A model generated the notes under the pieces. It saw nothing but the letters and a program-made list of their open reading frames with translations. It made no database searches and was not told where the DNA came from. The translations under genes and the position numbers were made by a program. A DNA stretch of 64,000 nt from Pseudovibrio exalbescens DSM 16456 (GTDB lineage: Bacteria > Pseudomonadota > Alphaproteobacteria > Rhizobiales > Stappiaceae), in NCBI RefSeq assembly GCF_000422785.1, contig NZ_AUGS01000017.1, forward strand, positions 23,348 through 87,347, in the 5' to 3' direction. This document shows positions 51,838-61,173 of the stretch, one piece after another (position 1 is the first letter of the stretch; every line of letters begins with the position of its first letter).

Positions 51838-52196
51838 TAACGCTCGATTGCTGTTTTCGGGATGATGTAAAAGGTGAGTCGGATTCAGGTTCGCACGTCT
51901 TTAAGTGGTATGCGCATAACCTTTGCCGTGCTTGGCAGTTGTCCGGAATTTAAAAATATTCCATTAAAACAATATATTATATGGATGTATCGATACAGCC
52001 AGATCGACTTTTGCCACATTATTGGCAAATTTTCCCAGTTTAAAACTTGAGTAATTAATTCAGGTATTATAGAACGTCGCCACTGAGCCAGATCGGGGTT
52101 CTTGGCTGCGACACGCAACCTGCAATCATGACCTCTCCAGCTATCTCCCTTTGACACCATGCAGCTTGCCTGCACGTAGCCAATTGAGAAATAAGC
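51838..52196. other. Intergenic region before the TonB-dependent receptor
   Basis: About 360 bases, AT-rich near 51945-52000, which must include the receptor's promoter. No clear Fur box (GATAATGATAATCATTATC-like) was seen, and no RNA or repeat is evident. Confidence 0.5.
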
Positions 52197-54875
52197 ATGC
52201 ACTTCGGTAGCCCCTACTACCGTTGGGCACAGGCTCTGCTGTGCTCGACGATCCTGTCCATCCCGTTTCCCGCTCATGCCGAGCAGCCCGATGAGGTTCA
52301 ACTGGATCCTATTGTGGTGCGTTCTGATCTCTCCGGATTTGAAGACCTGATCAGCTCTGAAAAAGGCACCGGAACGACCTCCATGAATCGGGAGCAGATC
52401 GAAATGCGCACTGGCGGCTCGGCAGACATCAACGAAGTCCTCAAAACGCTGCCAAATGTGCAATGGCAGGACCACACCAACGACGATACGGGAACTTCCA
52501 ATTTCAGAGAACAGGATCTGCGGCCAGCCGAGATATCCATCAGTGGAGCGCGTCCAGACGATAACAACTTCATGCTCGACGGCATTGAGATCAACACGGC
52601 AGGACGCGGGCAGGAAAACAACGGCGGTACTCTTGAAGATCAGTATATGCCGGATTTTGACGGTCTTTATAACCTGCATTCTCAAAGCATTTTCGTGCCG
52701 TCCTCCATCATTGAAAGCGTCGAAGTGCAAACCCATGACATTTCTGCTGAACATGGGCGTTTCCAGGGTGGGGTTGTTCGACAAACAACCATGACGCCCA
52801 GTGCAAGTGAGTGGACAGGTGGCGTGGAGGTCAATGGCACTGCCTCCAGTTGGACGCGCTACAAGGTCGCTACTGAAAGCGGCGAGAACACCTATGGTAT
52901 AGCAAAGCCCAATGCGGAGAAAATGGATGCCGCGGCCTATCTGTCCGGGCCTTTGGCCCCTGACATTTCGGTTCTTTCCAGCTTCGCCTATCGCCATGCC
53001 GGCACTTCCGGCCCCCGTGATCCGCAGTTTGTGGATGACAAACTGATAGAGACCAGCACCGATCAGTATACCGGCCTGTTCAAGGTTCAGATGGACAAGG
53101 ATTGGGGCGTGCTCACCCTGCAATCCACCAATACCCTTTACGCGAATGAGACCGACCTGCGCCGCTCAAAGATGAAGCCGACTTATGGAGACGGCATCGG
53201 CAGTACCAATCAGGTCAATTTCGAAAGAGAATTTGGTAACTTGGGGCTCTTCAAGAATACCAGCGTTACCGCAGATGCTTACTACACCTACTCTCGTCAG
53301 GGGCGGCGGGACGATGGGGATGGCATTTCCATCCATCGCTACAAGTCCTTCAGCTACCTGGACACCAGCATGTCCTCCCAAACCTATGTGAGCCCTGGCG
53401 TTGAAGACTGTCGTGATCTAGGCAACAACTCGACCGTCTGGTGCATGACCGGTAGCACCGGAGATCTTCTTCAGTATGAACATCAGTACGGCGCCAAAGC
53501 AAAGGTAACCGCAGATCTTTGGGGTAACGCCCTTCAAGGTGGCGTTGGAGTGAAGCAAACCCGAGCCAGCCGACGGCGCGATACAGACAGCCAGAACTAC
53601 AGCTCGCCAAAGTTTTATGCGCCGGACATGAATGATCTGTTTTATTCGTACTTCAAGGCATCGGGGCCGTTCGAGTGCGCCAGTTCCGGCGATCCCTACT
53701 GCTACGACGACGATCAGTTTGCCCAGCATTTGGGGATGCGCCGCGCCTTTGACACGACCGTTGATGTGACGAACATTGATGGCTGGTTGGAGTATCAGAT
53801 CGACCTGGACAGATGGAAGCTCACGCCCGGCGCTCGCCTTGACTATGATGACTACTTCAACAACCTCAATATCTCACCGCGTCTGCATGCCAGCGTGACA
53901 GTACTACCGGACGTGACGCTTTCTGCCGGATATGCGCGATACTATGCTGACAACAATCTGGTTTACGCCCTTGCGGACGCCATGCCTGATTTCGTCATGT
54001 ACAAGCGTGATATCGTGGATGGCAAAGTCTATGACGAGTTTTCCGATCGCGGATGGACCGAACATAGTACCAGTGGTCGTTCAAAATATACCGCCTCGGA
54101 CTTGAGTACCCCTTACAACGACGAGTTCTCGGCCGGCCTTTCTGCGGTGGAGCCACTGTTGGGTGGTAACATTCGCCTCACTTATTTGCACCGGAAGGGG
54201 CGAGATCAGTTCACTCGCAGCAAAGAGGATGGGTACGGCGAGTATACGCTCTCCAATGATGGAACCAGCCAATATCAGTCCGTCAGCATTGAGTACGCCA
54301 AATTGTGGAGTGGCCTCGACTTCGGGCCGATGAACTCCTTTGGCTTGTCAGCTGCGGCTACTTGGTCGGAACAAGAGCGAACCTCCAGCTATGGCCCCGA
54401 AGATTATTTCGATGAAGGCAATCTCGATCCGAATGACCGTGGTGCCTACTACAAGGGTCGGTTCTACGAGCCTTGGGAGTTCAATGAGGTGACGGGTAAT
54501 CTGGATATCCCGATCCGCGGCAATGTCACCATGCAAAGCCGCTTCCTCGATGATGACCTGACCATTTGGTCGCGCGCCAACTTTTCTCTTGGCTATGAAG
54601 GTGTGCGCACAGCACAGGAAAATGGGTCCGACAAGCGTATTCCGCATCCCGATACCGGCAAGGAATACAATGTGAAAGAAGACTACTTCTATCGCCCGGT
54701 TGTCACGGTTGATGCCGGCCTGACCTACAAGTTGCCGGAGACCCAATACGGACAAGCCATTGTCGAGGCCCGGGTTAACAATCTGCTCGGTGAGTTGGGC
54801 AACGGGTCCGCGGGGAATTTTCAGCCCTATAAGAAAACACAGAGTTTTTGGCTCGGCCTGAAAGCAACATTCTAG
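52197..54875 (+). CDS. TonB-dependent outer-membrane receptor
   Basis: An 892-residue outer-membrane protein. A signal peptide ends near PAHA-EQ. A TonB-box-like DPIVVRSDL is followed by a plug (~residues 55-210: SSEKGTGTTSMNREQIEMRTGGSADINEVLKTLPNVQWQD). A 22-strand beta barrel follows and ends with F (FWLGLKATF), the outer-membrane sorting signal. Long loops contain paired Cys (DCRDLGNNSTVWC, ECASSGDPYC). The downstream ChaN gene suggests haem or iron-complex uptake, but the substrate is not proven. Confidence 0.9.
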   Translation: MHFGSPYYRWAQALLCSTILSIPFPAHAEQPDEVQLDPIVVRSDLSGFEDLISSEKGTGTTSMNREQIEMRTGGSADINEVLKTLPNVQWQDHTNDDTGTSNFREQDLRPAEISISGARPDDNNFMLDGIEINTAGRGQENNGGTLEDQYMPDFDGLYNLHSQSIFVPSSIIESVEVQTHDISAEHGRFQGGVVRQTTMTPSASEWTGGVEVNGTASSWTRYKVATESGENTYGIAKPNAEKMDAAAYLSGPLAPDISVLSSFAYRHAGTSGPRDPQFVDDKLIETSTDQYTGLFKVQMDKDWGVLTLQSTNTLYANETDLRRSKMKPTYGDGIGSTNQVNFEREFGNLGLFKNTSVTADAYYTYSRQGRRDDGDGISIHRYKSFSYLDTSMSSQTYVSPGVEDCRDLGNNSTVWCMTGSTGDLLQYEHQYGAKAKVTADLWGNALQGGVGVKQTRASRRRDTDSQNYSSPKFYAPDMNDLFYSYFKASGPFECASSGDPYCYDDDQFAQHLGMRRAFDTTVDVTNIDGWLEYQIDLDRWKLTPGARLDYDDYFNNLNISPRLHASVTVLPDVTLSAGYARYYADNNLVYALADAMPDFVMYKRDIVDGKVYDEFSDRGWTEHSTSGRSKYTASDLSTPYNDEFSAGLSAVEPLLGGNIRLTYLHRKGRDQFTRSKEDGYGEYTLSNDGTSQYQSVSIEYAKLWSGLDFGPMNSFGLSAAATWSEQERTSSYGPEDYFDEGNLDPNDRGAYYKGRFYEPWEFNEVTGNLDIPIRGNVTMQSRFLDDDLTIWSRANFSLGYEGVRTAQENGSDKRIPHPDTGKEYNVKEDYFYRPVVTVDAGLTYKLPETQYGQAIVEARVNNLLGELGNGSAGNFQPYKKTQSFWLGLKATF

Positions 54876-54926
54876 GAAAACACAAAAGCAAGACAAATAT
54901 GTCCTGCGTAGAACATGGAGAAACAA

Positions 54927-55907
54927 ATGAAGCGCTTACCTGCCCTTATGATGGGGGCCTTATTGAGCAGTGCCGTGGTTGCTCAGGCGGCCGAGCCGGG
55001 AACGGAAAATCTGCTTCTGACAGATCATCCTCTTGCCGAAACAATCTGGGACGTGCGCGCAGGCGAGCAGATCAGTCTGGATGAACTGAAGCAGCGGATT
55101 GCAGACAAGGATCATGTCTTGCTCGGGGAGCGCCATGACAATCCACGCCATCACCGCATTCAGGCCGATCTGATTGCCAGTCTCGGGGATAGTGGGCGAG
55201 AGATGTTCGTGGTTTTCGAAATGCTGGAGCCCAAGCAGGTGAACACCTTGTCTGACGCGACACTGGATACCGTTGGTGATCTGGGAAAGGCGCTTGATTG
55301 GGAGGGCCGGGGCTGGCCCGATTGGCAGATGTATCAGCCCATAGCAGAGGCGGCGCTGACCCATAATTTCAAGATGATCCCCGGTGGCCCTCCTTATGAG
55401 CTGTTGGTGCGTGTGGGCCATGGTGGCGAACCGTCAGAAGAAACCGCGCAGCGGATGCGCTGGGATCAAGAGTACCGCCCGGACCAGTTGGGCAGTCTGG
55501 AAACGGAACTGGTCGATGCTCACTGCGGTATTTTGGGACGCGAAAGCGTTGCACCGTTGGTGTGGATGCAGCGACTGAAGGATGCCTCAATGGGGCTGTT
55601 TATGCGCATCGCTCAGGAAAACGACAAGGGATCCGTATTGATTGCTGGCACTGGTCATACTCGCCAGGATCGGGGGGTCCCTTATTTTCTAGAGGATACC
55701 AGCACCGTAGTCAGTGTTGCGCCGGTTGAGGTTCAACGGGATGTGGCCGAGGTGACGGACTACGCCATGTTCGATCCAGCGCTTTATGATTATGTCTGGT
55801 TTACCGGCCGTGTCGATGAAGTCGACCCCTGTTTGAAGTTCAAGGATCAGCTTGATCGCATGAAGGGTACCCATGGCAGCGAGGAAGAAGCTGGCACGGA
55901 CGGGTAA
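54927..55907 (+). CDS. ChaN family lipoprotein-like protein (haem-uptake associated)
   Basis: A 326-residue protein; the ATG at 54927 fits GGAG 8 bases before (ATG at 54915 is in frame). The signal peptide ends near AQA-AE. The ChaN domain shows DHVLLGERHDNPRHHRIQADLI near residue 60-80, then VFEML and a late GTGHTRQDRGVPYFL motif, as in the family that binds two haem groups between subunits. No lipobox cysteine is obvious, so it is probably soluble periplasmic. It follows the TonB receptor by ~50 bases. Confidence 0.85.
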   Translation: MKRLPALMMGALLSSAVVAQAAEPGTENLLLTDHPLAETIWDVRAGEQISLDELKQRIADKDHVLLGERHDNPRHHRIQADLIASLGDSGREMFVVFEMLEPKQVNTLSDATLDTVGDLGKALDWEGRGWPDWQMYQPIAEAALTHNFKMIPGGPPYELLVRVGHGGEPSEETAQRMRWDQEYRPDQLGSLETELVDAHCGILGRESVAPLVWMQRLKDASMGLFMRIAQENDKGSVLIAGTGHTRQDRGVPYFLEDTSTVVSVAPVEVQRDVAEVTDYAMFDPALYDYVWFTGRVDEVDPCLKFKDQLDRMKGTHGSEEEAGTDG

Positions 55908-55973
55908 TCTTACCGCGCCAGTTTTATGCCAAAGGTGATTTTGCGACCTTTTGGTCAGCAAAGTTTCTGTTTG

Positions 55974-56015
55974 GAGCTTCCCCGAACCGGCCCGCAAGGC
56001 CGGCAGGGGAAGCTC
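55974..56015. terminator. Long hairpin between convergent ChaN and PP2C-like genes
   Basis: An outer 10-bp stem (GAGCTTCCCC with GGGGAAGCTC) encloses an inner GGCCGG-type stem. The element is nearly symmetric and serves both directions, but the T runs are poor. Confidence 0.6.
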
Positions 56016-56024
56016 TTGAACTGC

Positions 56025-56969
56025 TTATTTCCGATTGAAAATCAGGACAGCTCTGTCATCAAAACTGACGTTGTCCCCTTTGATGCCTTTTGTTGATTTG
56101 GAGATCTTCTTCATCAGAGGGTCTTCCTTCAACAGTTTGGCCAGATCAGCCTCATAGCTTTCGATGCTTGCTGCTTCTGGATATCTATAGCCATCGGAGC
56201 TCAGTTCGATAACCTCAGGCTTTTCGTCAAATTCATAGACCAGAAGCTTGTCTTCCGGCACTTCAAAGCCATCGATCGCCCAGAACTGGAAATGCTCCGG
56301 CGCATCGGGGTTGTTCTGGAACTCGAACTGCCGCTTCAACAACGGCATGATGTAGTAACGACCCCAGTCGTTTTCACGGATTTGATCATCGGAGAGTTGG
56401 AGTTTTTCGATCACGTAAGCGCGCAGATAACCGTTGAGATCATCAACCAGCTTGGAAGGTTCGCCGTATTCTTCACCGTCAATGCGTGCCTTGGAGTCGC
56501 CAACGCTGACAAGCACATCATTGTCCAGATCATAGTACGTCAAAGTTGAGGTTGGGCGGTAGATCTTGTCGTTCTTGTAGTCAATATCCGGATGCTGAGC
56601 GTAGAACTCGGCATAGGCTTCGTTGATCTTCGCCAGAACTTCCGTGGGAGCGGTGTTGGGTGGCAGGGTTTCGAACACACTGAGAATGATGTCTCTGGCA
56701 ACGCGGCCGCCTTTACGCCCGTCATACTTTTTGCCCGCTTTGTCAGTCGCGCCATCGAAGACCGCCAGGTAGTGATCATTGAAGAACAGCCCGTCTTCAC
56801 AAGCCTGATTGCCCTTTTCGCTGGGGCCTTTCTTGCCTTCAATAAAGTAATCAATGCTGCCCACTGAAATGGAGGCTTCCGAGGGCGTGCTATAGCTCAG
56901 ATCGGAAGCGAAGGCGGTTGTTGTCATCAAAAGGGCAGCGACCGTGATAAAGGAGCTTTTTATTTTCAT
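56025..56969 (-). CDS. Exported PP2C-like protein phosphatase
   Basis: A 314-residue protein from MKIKSSFITVAALL (a GTG 9 bases up is in frame). A signal peptide ends near AFA-SD. The rest follows PP2C motif order: ED (58-59), VFDG with Asp72 and Gly73 as metal site, VGDS (156-159), SSDG (257-260) and the final DDRAVLIF (304-310), where DD binds metal. PP2C enzymes remove phosphate from Ser/Thr. An exported form in a Gram-negative cell is unusual, since the periplasm holds no ATP. The usual GxR motif at the N-terminus is not clear, so activity is uncertain. Confidence 0.65.
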   Translation of the reverse strand: MKIKSSFITVAALLMTTTAFASDLSYSTPSEASISVGSIDYFIEGKKGPSEKGNQACEDGLFFNDHYLAVFDGATDKAGKKYDGRKGGRVARDIILSVFETLPPNTAPTEVLAKINEAYAEFYAQHPDIDYKNDKIYRPTSTLTYYDLDNDVLVSVGDSKARIDGEEYGEPSKLVDDLNGYLRAYVIEKLQLSDDQIRENDWGRYYIMPLLKRQFEFQNNPDAPEHFQFWAIDGFEVPEDKLLVYEFDEKPEVIELSSDGYRYPEAASIESYEADLAKLLKEDPLMKKISKSTKGIKGDNVSFDDRAVLIFNRK

Positions 56970-56978
56970 TCCGAACAC

Positions 56979-57465
56979 CGTTTTTCTGCGGCAATAATAT
57001 TTTCATTGAATGCCGCGTGTAACTTGATCAAAAAACCGCATGCCAAAGACCTCATCAAAGGGACGGTATCCCAATGATCTTTTTTACTTCGCGCACATCA
57101 GATAAGAGCGAAGAAAGAGTATATCGATACTGTGATACGGTCAGACTGGGTTTTCTGAAACTCGGCGACAACATGAGGTAGTCCTGGCGGACGGTTTGTG
57201 TCATCGCTAGGTGTAGTATAACGCGTTTAATGAAATTGGCTCACCAATTGGTTGCAGATTCCTCGGAGTTTCGCGCCAATTCCTCCTAATTAGAGATATA
57301 TCAATATAATGGGCGTCCAATTCCGCTTTTTCTCGATTATAGATTATTAAAATTAAACAAAAACAGCGTTTTATGCAATTAAATGGCATCATGGCTGAAG
57401 ATAATAAAAAGAAGGCCCCTTAGCATGGGGCCTTCTGATCTCTTCTTTGGTGAGCCGGTTCGATG
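56979..57465. other. Intergenic region between the PP2C-like and korB genes
   Basis: About 490 bases. It holds the PP2C-like gene's promoter (near 56980-57060) and the korAB terminator (57405-57436). AT-rich sequence at 57290-57410. No gene is supported. Confidence 0.5.
57405..57436 (-). terminator. Rho-independent terminator of the kor operon
   Basis: A perfect 10-bp stem (AGAAGGCCCC with GGGGCCTTCT) and 7-base loop, read on the minus strand, is followed by T's (plus-strand A run 57405-57410). About 30 bases after the korB stop. Confidence 0.88.
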
Positions 57466-58479
57466 TCACTCTACTCGCCACGTCTCCGCCGTGCGGAGGG
57501 TCGCGTTGAGGCGGTTGAGCTTTTCATCGCGAGATAGTGGTGTTTTTGGCAGCCCGTGACGGGCGCCTTCAACAAACTCGTGTTTTCCGTGGCGATACAA
57601 TACACCGATCACAACGGGTTCACCGTCGTTTTCGCCGAGAGCGGCCAAAGCCTGTGCCAGATGAACATTTTTCTCATCGTGAACCAGCAGGTCTTCTTCT
57701 TTTAAGCCGTCACCAAGAGTTACGACTTCCAGCCCAAAACCACTCTTGGCAACACGCAGTCCCTTGTCGCGGTTGACGCCGAACACCATCGGTTTGCCGT
57801 GTTCCACATGCAAGGTATGGTCAGGGCCCGTCTTCTTGTCCTTCAGGCCATCAAAGATCCCGTCGTTGTAAATCACGCAGTTCTGGAGCACCTCAACAAA
57901 ACCGGTTCCTTTGAACGCCTGCGCAGCTTCCAGAACGGGTTGCAGAACCTTGGCCTGCGTATCGATGCAGCGGGCCACGAACTGCCCTCCGGCGCCGAGT
58001 GCATAAACACAAGGGTTCAGTCCGGTTTCCACCGAGCCGCCCGGTGAGCTGGGGCTTTTGGTGCCCTGTTTGGATGTCGGTGAGAACTGGCCTTTCGTCA
58101 GGCCATAAATCTGGTTGTTGAACAGCACGACCTGCAGGTCAACATTGCGGCGCAAAACATGCAGAAGATGGTTGCCGCCAATCGACAATCCATCGCCATC
58201 GCCTGTGACCACCCACACGTCCAGATCCGGGTTGGCCAACTTGGCGCCAGTTGCCAGTGTTGGGGCGCGGCCATGAATGGAGTGAAACCCATAGGTCGCC
58301 ATGTAATAGGGCAGCCGCGATGAACAGCCGATGCCAGAGACGACCAGTGTGTCTTCCAATGTCGAGCCGCCATCTGCCAGCGTCTTTTGCAGGGCTTTGA
58401 GTACTGCATAGTCGCCACAGCCCGGGCACCAGCGCACATCCAGATCAGAAGCGAAATCTTTTACCGTTAGCTTGGTCAT
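57466..58479 (-). CDS. korB: 2-oxoacid:ferredoxin oxidoreductase beta subunit
   Basis: A 337-residue subunit with the [4Fe-4S] cysteines Cys18, Cys21 (WCPGCGD) and Cys52 (GIGCSS) plus a fourth in ENCVIYND-type QNCVIYND. The ThDP motif is GDGDGLSIGGNHLLHVLRRN. With KorA it decarboxylates 2-oxoglutarate (or pyruvate) to acyl-CoA and reduces ferredoxin. Such systems also run under air in some proteobacteria as a bypass of 2-oxoglutarate dehydrogenase. Its start is 1 base after the korA stop. Confidence 0.92.
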   Translation of the reverse strand: MTKLTVKDFASDLDVRWCPGCGDYAVLKALQKTLADGGSTLEDTLVVSGIGCSSRLPYYMATYGFHSIHGRAPTLATGAKLANPDLDVWVVTGDGDGLSIGGNHLLHVLRRNVDLQVVLFNNQIYGLTKGQFSPTSKQGTKSPSSPGGSVETGLNPCVYALGAGGQFVARCIDTQAKVLQPVLEAAQAFKGTGFVEVLQNCVIYNDGIFDGLKDKKTGPDHTLHVEHGKPMVFGVNRDKGLRVAKSGFGLEVVTLGDGLKEEDLLVHDEKNVHLAQALAALGENDGEPVVIGVLYRHGKHEFVEGARHGLPKTPLSRDEKLNRLNATLRTAETWRVE

Positions 58480-58480
58480 G

Positions 58481-60370
58481 TCAGCCTCCGATCACGTCAT
58501 TGATGATGTCGGTTATTTCGCGCACCAGGAAGGGGCGCCCCTTTACGCAGGAAACCCCAGGTACAGGCCGACCCAGCTCGGCCCGCAACAGGGTGGCCAG
58601 TTGGCCATTATTCATTTCCGGAACGACAATCTCGTCAAAGCCTTCGAGCAATGCTTTCAGGTTTGGTGGCAGCGGCCAGATATGCCGAAGATGAACATGA
58701 GAGACCGGTTTGCCCTTCAGGATTGCCCGGCGTGTCGCCACCCGGATCGGTCCCCATGAGGATCCCCAACCCACCAGAGCCAACTTGCCTGATGTCCCGC
58801 CTGAATCGACTGTTTGCGGTGGGAGGTCGCGGGCAATGGCGTCCAGCTTTGCCGCCCTGATTTCGGTCATGCGTTGGTGGTTGTCGCCATCATAAGAGAT
58901 GTTGCCGCGCCCTTCTTCCCGTTCCAGCCCGCCGATACGGTGCATCAGGCCCGGTGTTCCGGGAACAGCCCAGGGGCGGGCCAGCGTCTCGGGATCATGT
59001 TTGAACGGCAAAAATCCGTCGGGGTCTGTTGCCTTGGTCACAGGAAACGGTGCGTAGTCGCCTTCACCCAGATCAGGCAGGCGCCATGGGGCTGCCGCGT
59101 TGGCAATATATCCATCAGACAGAATGAAGATCGGTGTCATGTGTTTGGTGGCAATTTTGACGGCCTCTACCGCCACGTCGAAACAGTCACCGGGATGAGA
59201 CGCTGCGATCACGGGAATGGGAGTATCGCCATTGCGCCCAAAAACGGCTTGAAAGAGATCCGACTGTTCCGTTTTTGTTGGCAAGCCCGTAGACGGACCG
59301 CCACGCTGCACGTTGACAACGATCAGGGGCAGTTCGGTCGCGACCGCCAAGCCAAGGGCTTCGGTCTTGAGTGCGATGCCGGGGCCCGAAGAGCCCGTAA
59401 TGCCGAGATGGCCCGCATACGAGGCGCCAATGGCAGAGCCAATGGCGGCAATCTCGTCTTCTGCCTGAAAGGACAACGCCCCCAGTTCCTTCAACTTGGC
59501 AAAGGTGTGGAGCAGGGGTGAGGCGGGCGTGATGGGATAAGAGCCATAAAACGCATCAAGGTCTGCCAGTGTTGCGCCAGCATAGAGGCCATAAGCCATG
59601 GCTTCGTTGCCATTGATGGTGCGGTACTCGCCAGAGCGCAGCGGAGCGGGCGCGATGTGGTAGCGGGAAATCTCTGCGGGCAGCTCGGCGACTTCGCCGT
59701 ACATGTGGCCAGCGCGCAAGGCCAGCAGGTTGGCCTCCGCAATTTCAGGCTTGTTGGCGAACTTGTCCTTCAGCCACGATTCAACACCGTCGATCTCCCG
59801 TTCGAACAGCCAGTGAATCAATCCCAAAGTCCACATGTTCTTGCAACGCTTGGCATCTTTGGTGCTCACGCCGCTTTCCCGCAGTGCTGCGGTCGTCAGC
59901 TCGGTAATGTCGATGGGCAGCAGGCGAAAATCACTCAACGTGCCATCTGCACGGGGATCTGCCGCGTAGCCGGCCTTTTCGAGCGCGCGCTCCGTAAAGC
60001 TGCTGCTGTCAATAATAAGAAGGCCGCCGATCTTCAACTCGCCGATATACTTCTTCAACGCAGCTGGATTGAGCGCTACCAGCGCATCGGAAACATCGCC
60101 AAAGGTGAGGACCTCGGTTTCCCCGATATTGAGGGAATAGGCTGAGACCCCGTAGATAGTTCCCGAAGGCGCGCGAATGTCCGCCGGAAAGTCGGGGAAC
60201 GTGGCAATGTCGTTGCCAAACCTTGCGGCACTTTCCGCAAGACGGCTTCCGGTGAGCTGAATGCCGTCTCCAGAGTCTCCTGCGATCCGGATGCGGACGA
60301 AATCTACTTCGGGGGTCTGGGAAACGGGAAGGTCGGCGAGGGCCGTTGCTTCCTGTGATGTTTCGTGCAT
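58481..60370 (-). CDS. korA: 2-oxoacid:ferredoxin oxidoreductase fused gamma-alpha subunit
   Basis: A 629-residue subunit. The N-terminal ~190 residues are the gamma domain (IRIAGDSGDGIQLTGSRLAESAARFGNDIATFPDFPADIRAPSGT). A linker leads to the alpha (pyrimidine-binding) domain with GNEAMAYGLYAGATLADLDAFYGSYPITPASPLL and the IAAIGSAIGASYAG strand. The C-terminal transketolase-like part follows (VGWGSSWGPIRVATRRA). This fused form is typical of KorA. It forms an operon with korB. No ferredoxin gene is adjacent, so the electron acceptor lies elsewhere. Confidence 0.92.
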   Translation of the reverse strand: MHETSQEATALADLPVSQTPEVDFVRIRIAGDSGDGIQLTGSRLAESAARFGNDIATFPDFPADIRAPSGTIYGVSAYSLNIGETEVLTFGDVSDALVALNPAALKKYIGELKIGGLLIIDSSSFTERALEKAGYAADPRADGTLSDFRLLPIDITELTTAALRESGVSTKDAKRCKNMWTLGLIHWLFEREIDGVESWLKDKFANKPEIAEANLLALRAGHMYGEVAELPAEISRYHIAPAPLRSGEYRTINGNEAMAYGLYAGATLADLDAFYGSYPITPASPLLHTFAKLKELGALSFQAEDEIAAIGSAIGASYAGHLGITGSSGPGIALKTEALGLAVATELPLIVVNVQRGGPSTGLPTKTEQSDLFQAVFGRNGDTPIPVIAASHPGDCFDVAVEAVKIATKHMTPIFILSDGYIANAAAPWRLPDLGEGDYAPFPVTKATDPDGFLPFKHDPETLARPWAVPGTPGLMHRIGGLEREEGRGNISYDGDNHQRMTEIRAAKLDAIARDLPPQTVDSGGTSGKLALVGWGSSWGPIRVATRRAILKGKPVSHVHLRHIWPLPPNLKALLEGFDEIVVPEMNNGQLATLLRAELGRPVPGVSCVKGRPFLVREITDIINDVIGG

Positions 60371-60863
60371 CCTTGCGCTCCGTGGTTCTTGAGTTCTTTA
60401 GCAGCGTCTAATGGACCCGCTGTTTGCTCCTACATTTCTTGACTGTGCCTCGATAAATCTAGTGGGGTTTCCCCCTATCCCGATGCTTTTGATCGGTTTT
60501 CGGCCCTGTCTTGCCGTGGAAGCAGTGGGCTTTCGCTGCCGCCACGGCATTTTCTGAAAGCTCAGCCTAACAAAAAATAAGGTCTGCGCCGAGCCGTTAT
60601 GAAAGGAAGAACTCGCTGCGGGAAGCTGCTATTGGACAAACGCATGCCACTGTGACGTGAGCGTCACCACGAAAAAGGCGCCCAAAAGTTGTTCTTGATA
60701 TCGTCACGATTTCGGACTAAAGGTTCCACATCGATTTTTTGGCATTGCCGTTATTATGCCTCGCGCCTCGTGCGCTAGCTGACGAAGCTTTCTTCCAGAA
60801 TTCGATCGGAAAGTGACCCGGTTTGGTCACCGTCAACACGCGCACTACAAAGGATTCGCGACT
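60371..60863. other. Intergenic region before the cold-shock gene
   Basis: About 490 bases between the divergent korA and cold-shock genes. It must carry both promoters. The last ~150 bases probably form the long 5' leader usual for cold-shock mRNAs, but no defined fold is claimed. No gene is seen. Confidence 0.5.
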
Positions 60864-61073
60864 ATGGCAACAGGTACAGTTAAGTGGTTTAATCCCACCA
60901 AAGGTTATGGCTTCATTCAGCCGGACGAAGGCGGAAACGACGTTTTCGTTCATATCTCTGCAGTAGAACAGGCTGGCATGCGTGAGCTGGCAGACGGCCA
61001 GAAGGTTTCTTACGAAATCGTTCAGGACCGCCGCTCTGGCAAGTCCTCCGCAGGCAACCTGCAGGCTGTATAA
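60864..61073 (+). CDS. Cold-shock domain protein
   Basis: A 69-residue CspA-type protein from [23 protein letters not shown]1 (KGYGFIQ) and RNP2 (DVFVHIS) are both present. AAAGGA stands 9 bases before the ATG; the frame opens upstream but the earlier start (60813) would add unrelated residues. Acts as a nucleic-acid chaperone. Own terminator follows. Confidence 0.95.
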   Translation: MATGTVKWFNPTKGYGFIQPDEGGNDVFVHISAVEQAGMRELADGQKVSYEIVQDRRSGKSSAGNLQAV

Positions 61074-61110
61074 GACACTTTAGTTTGGCCCTTGAGGCCA
61101 ACTGAAGAGA

Positions 61111-61139
61111 AAAGGCCGGGCTGATTGCCCGGCCTTTTT
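61111..61139 (+). terminator. Rho-independent terminator of the cold-shock gene
   Basis: A perfect 8-bp GC stem (GGCCGGGC with GCCCGGCC) and 5-base loop is followed by five T's. Confidence 0.9.
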
Positions 61140-61173
61140 GTTTTTACGCGCTGGATTCCCATCGTGAGTGGGC

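Noticed and set aside
51838..52196. Fur box before the TonB receptor
   Set aside because: No stretch with a convincing match to the Fur consensus was found.
51885..53123. 412-codon minus-strand frame opposite the start of the TonB receptor
   Set aside because: Overlaps a sure gene for most of its length and has no recognisable motifs.
57207..57392. 61-codon minus-strand frame between the PP2C-like and korB genes
   Set aside because: AT-rich intergenic sequence, no ribosome site, no likeness.
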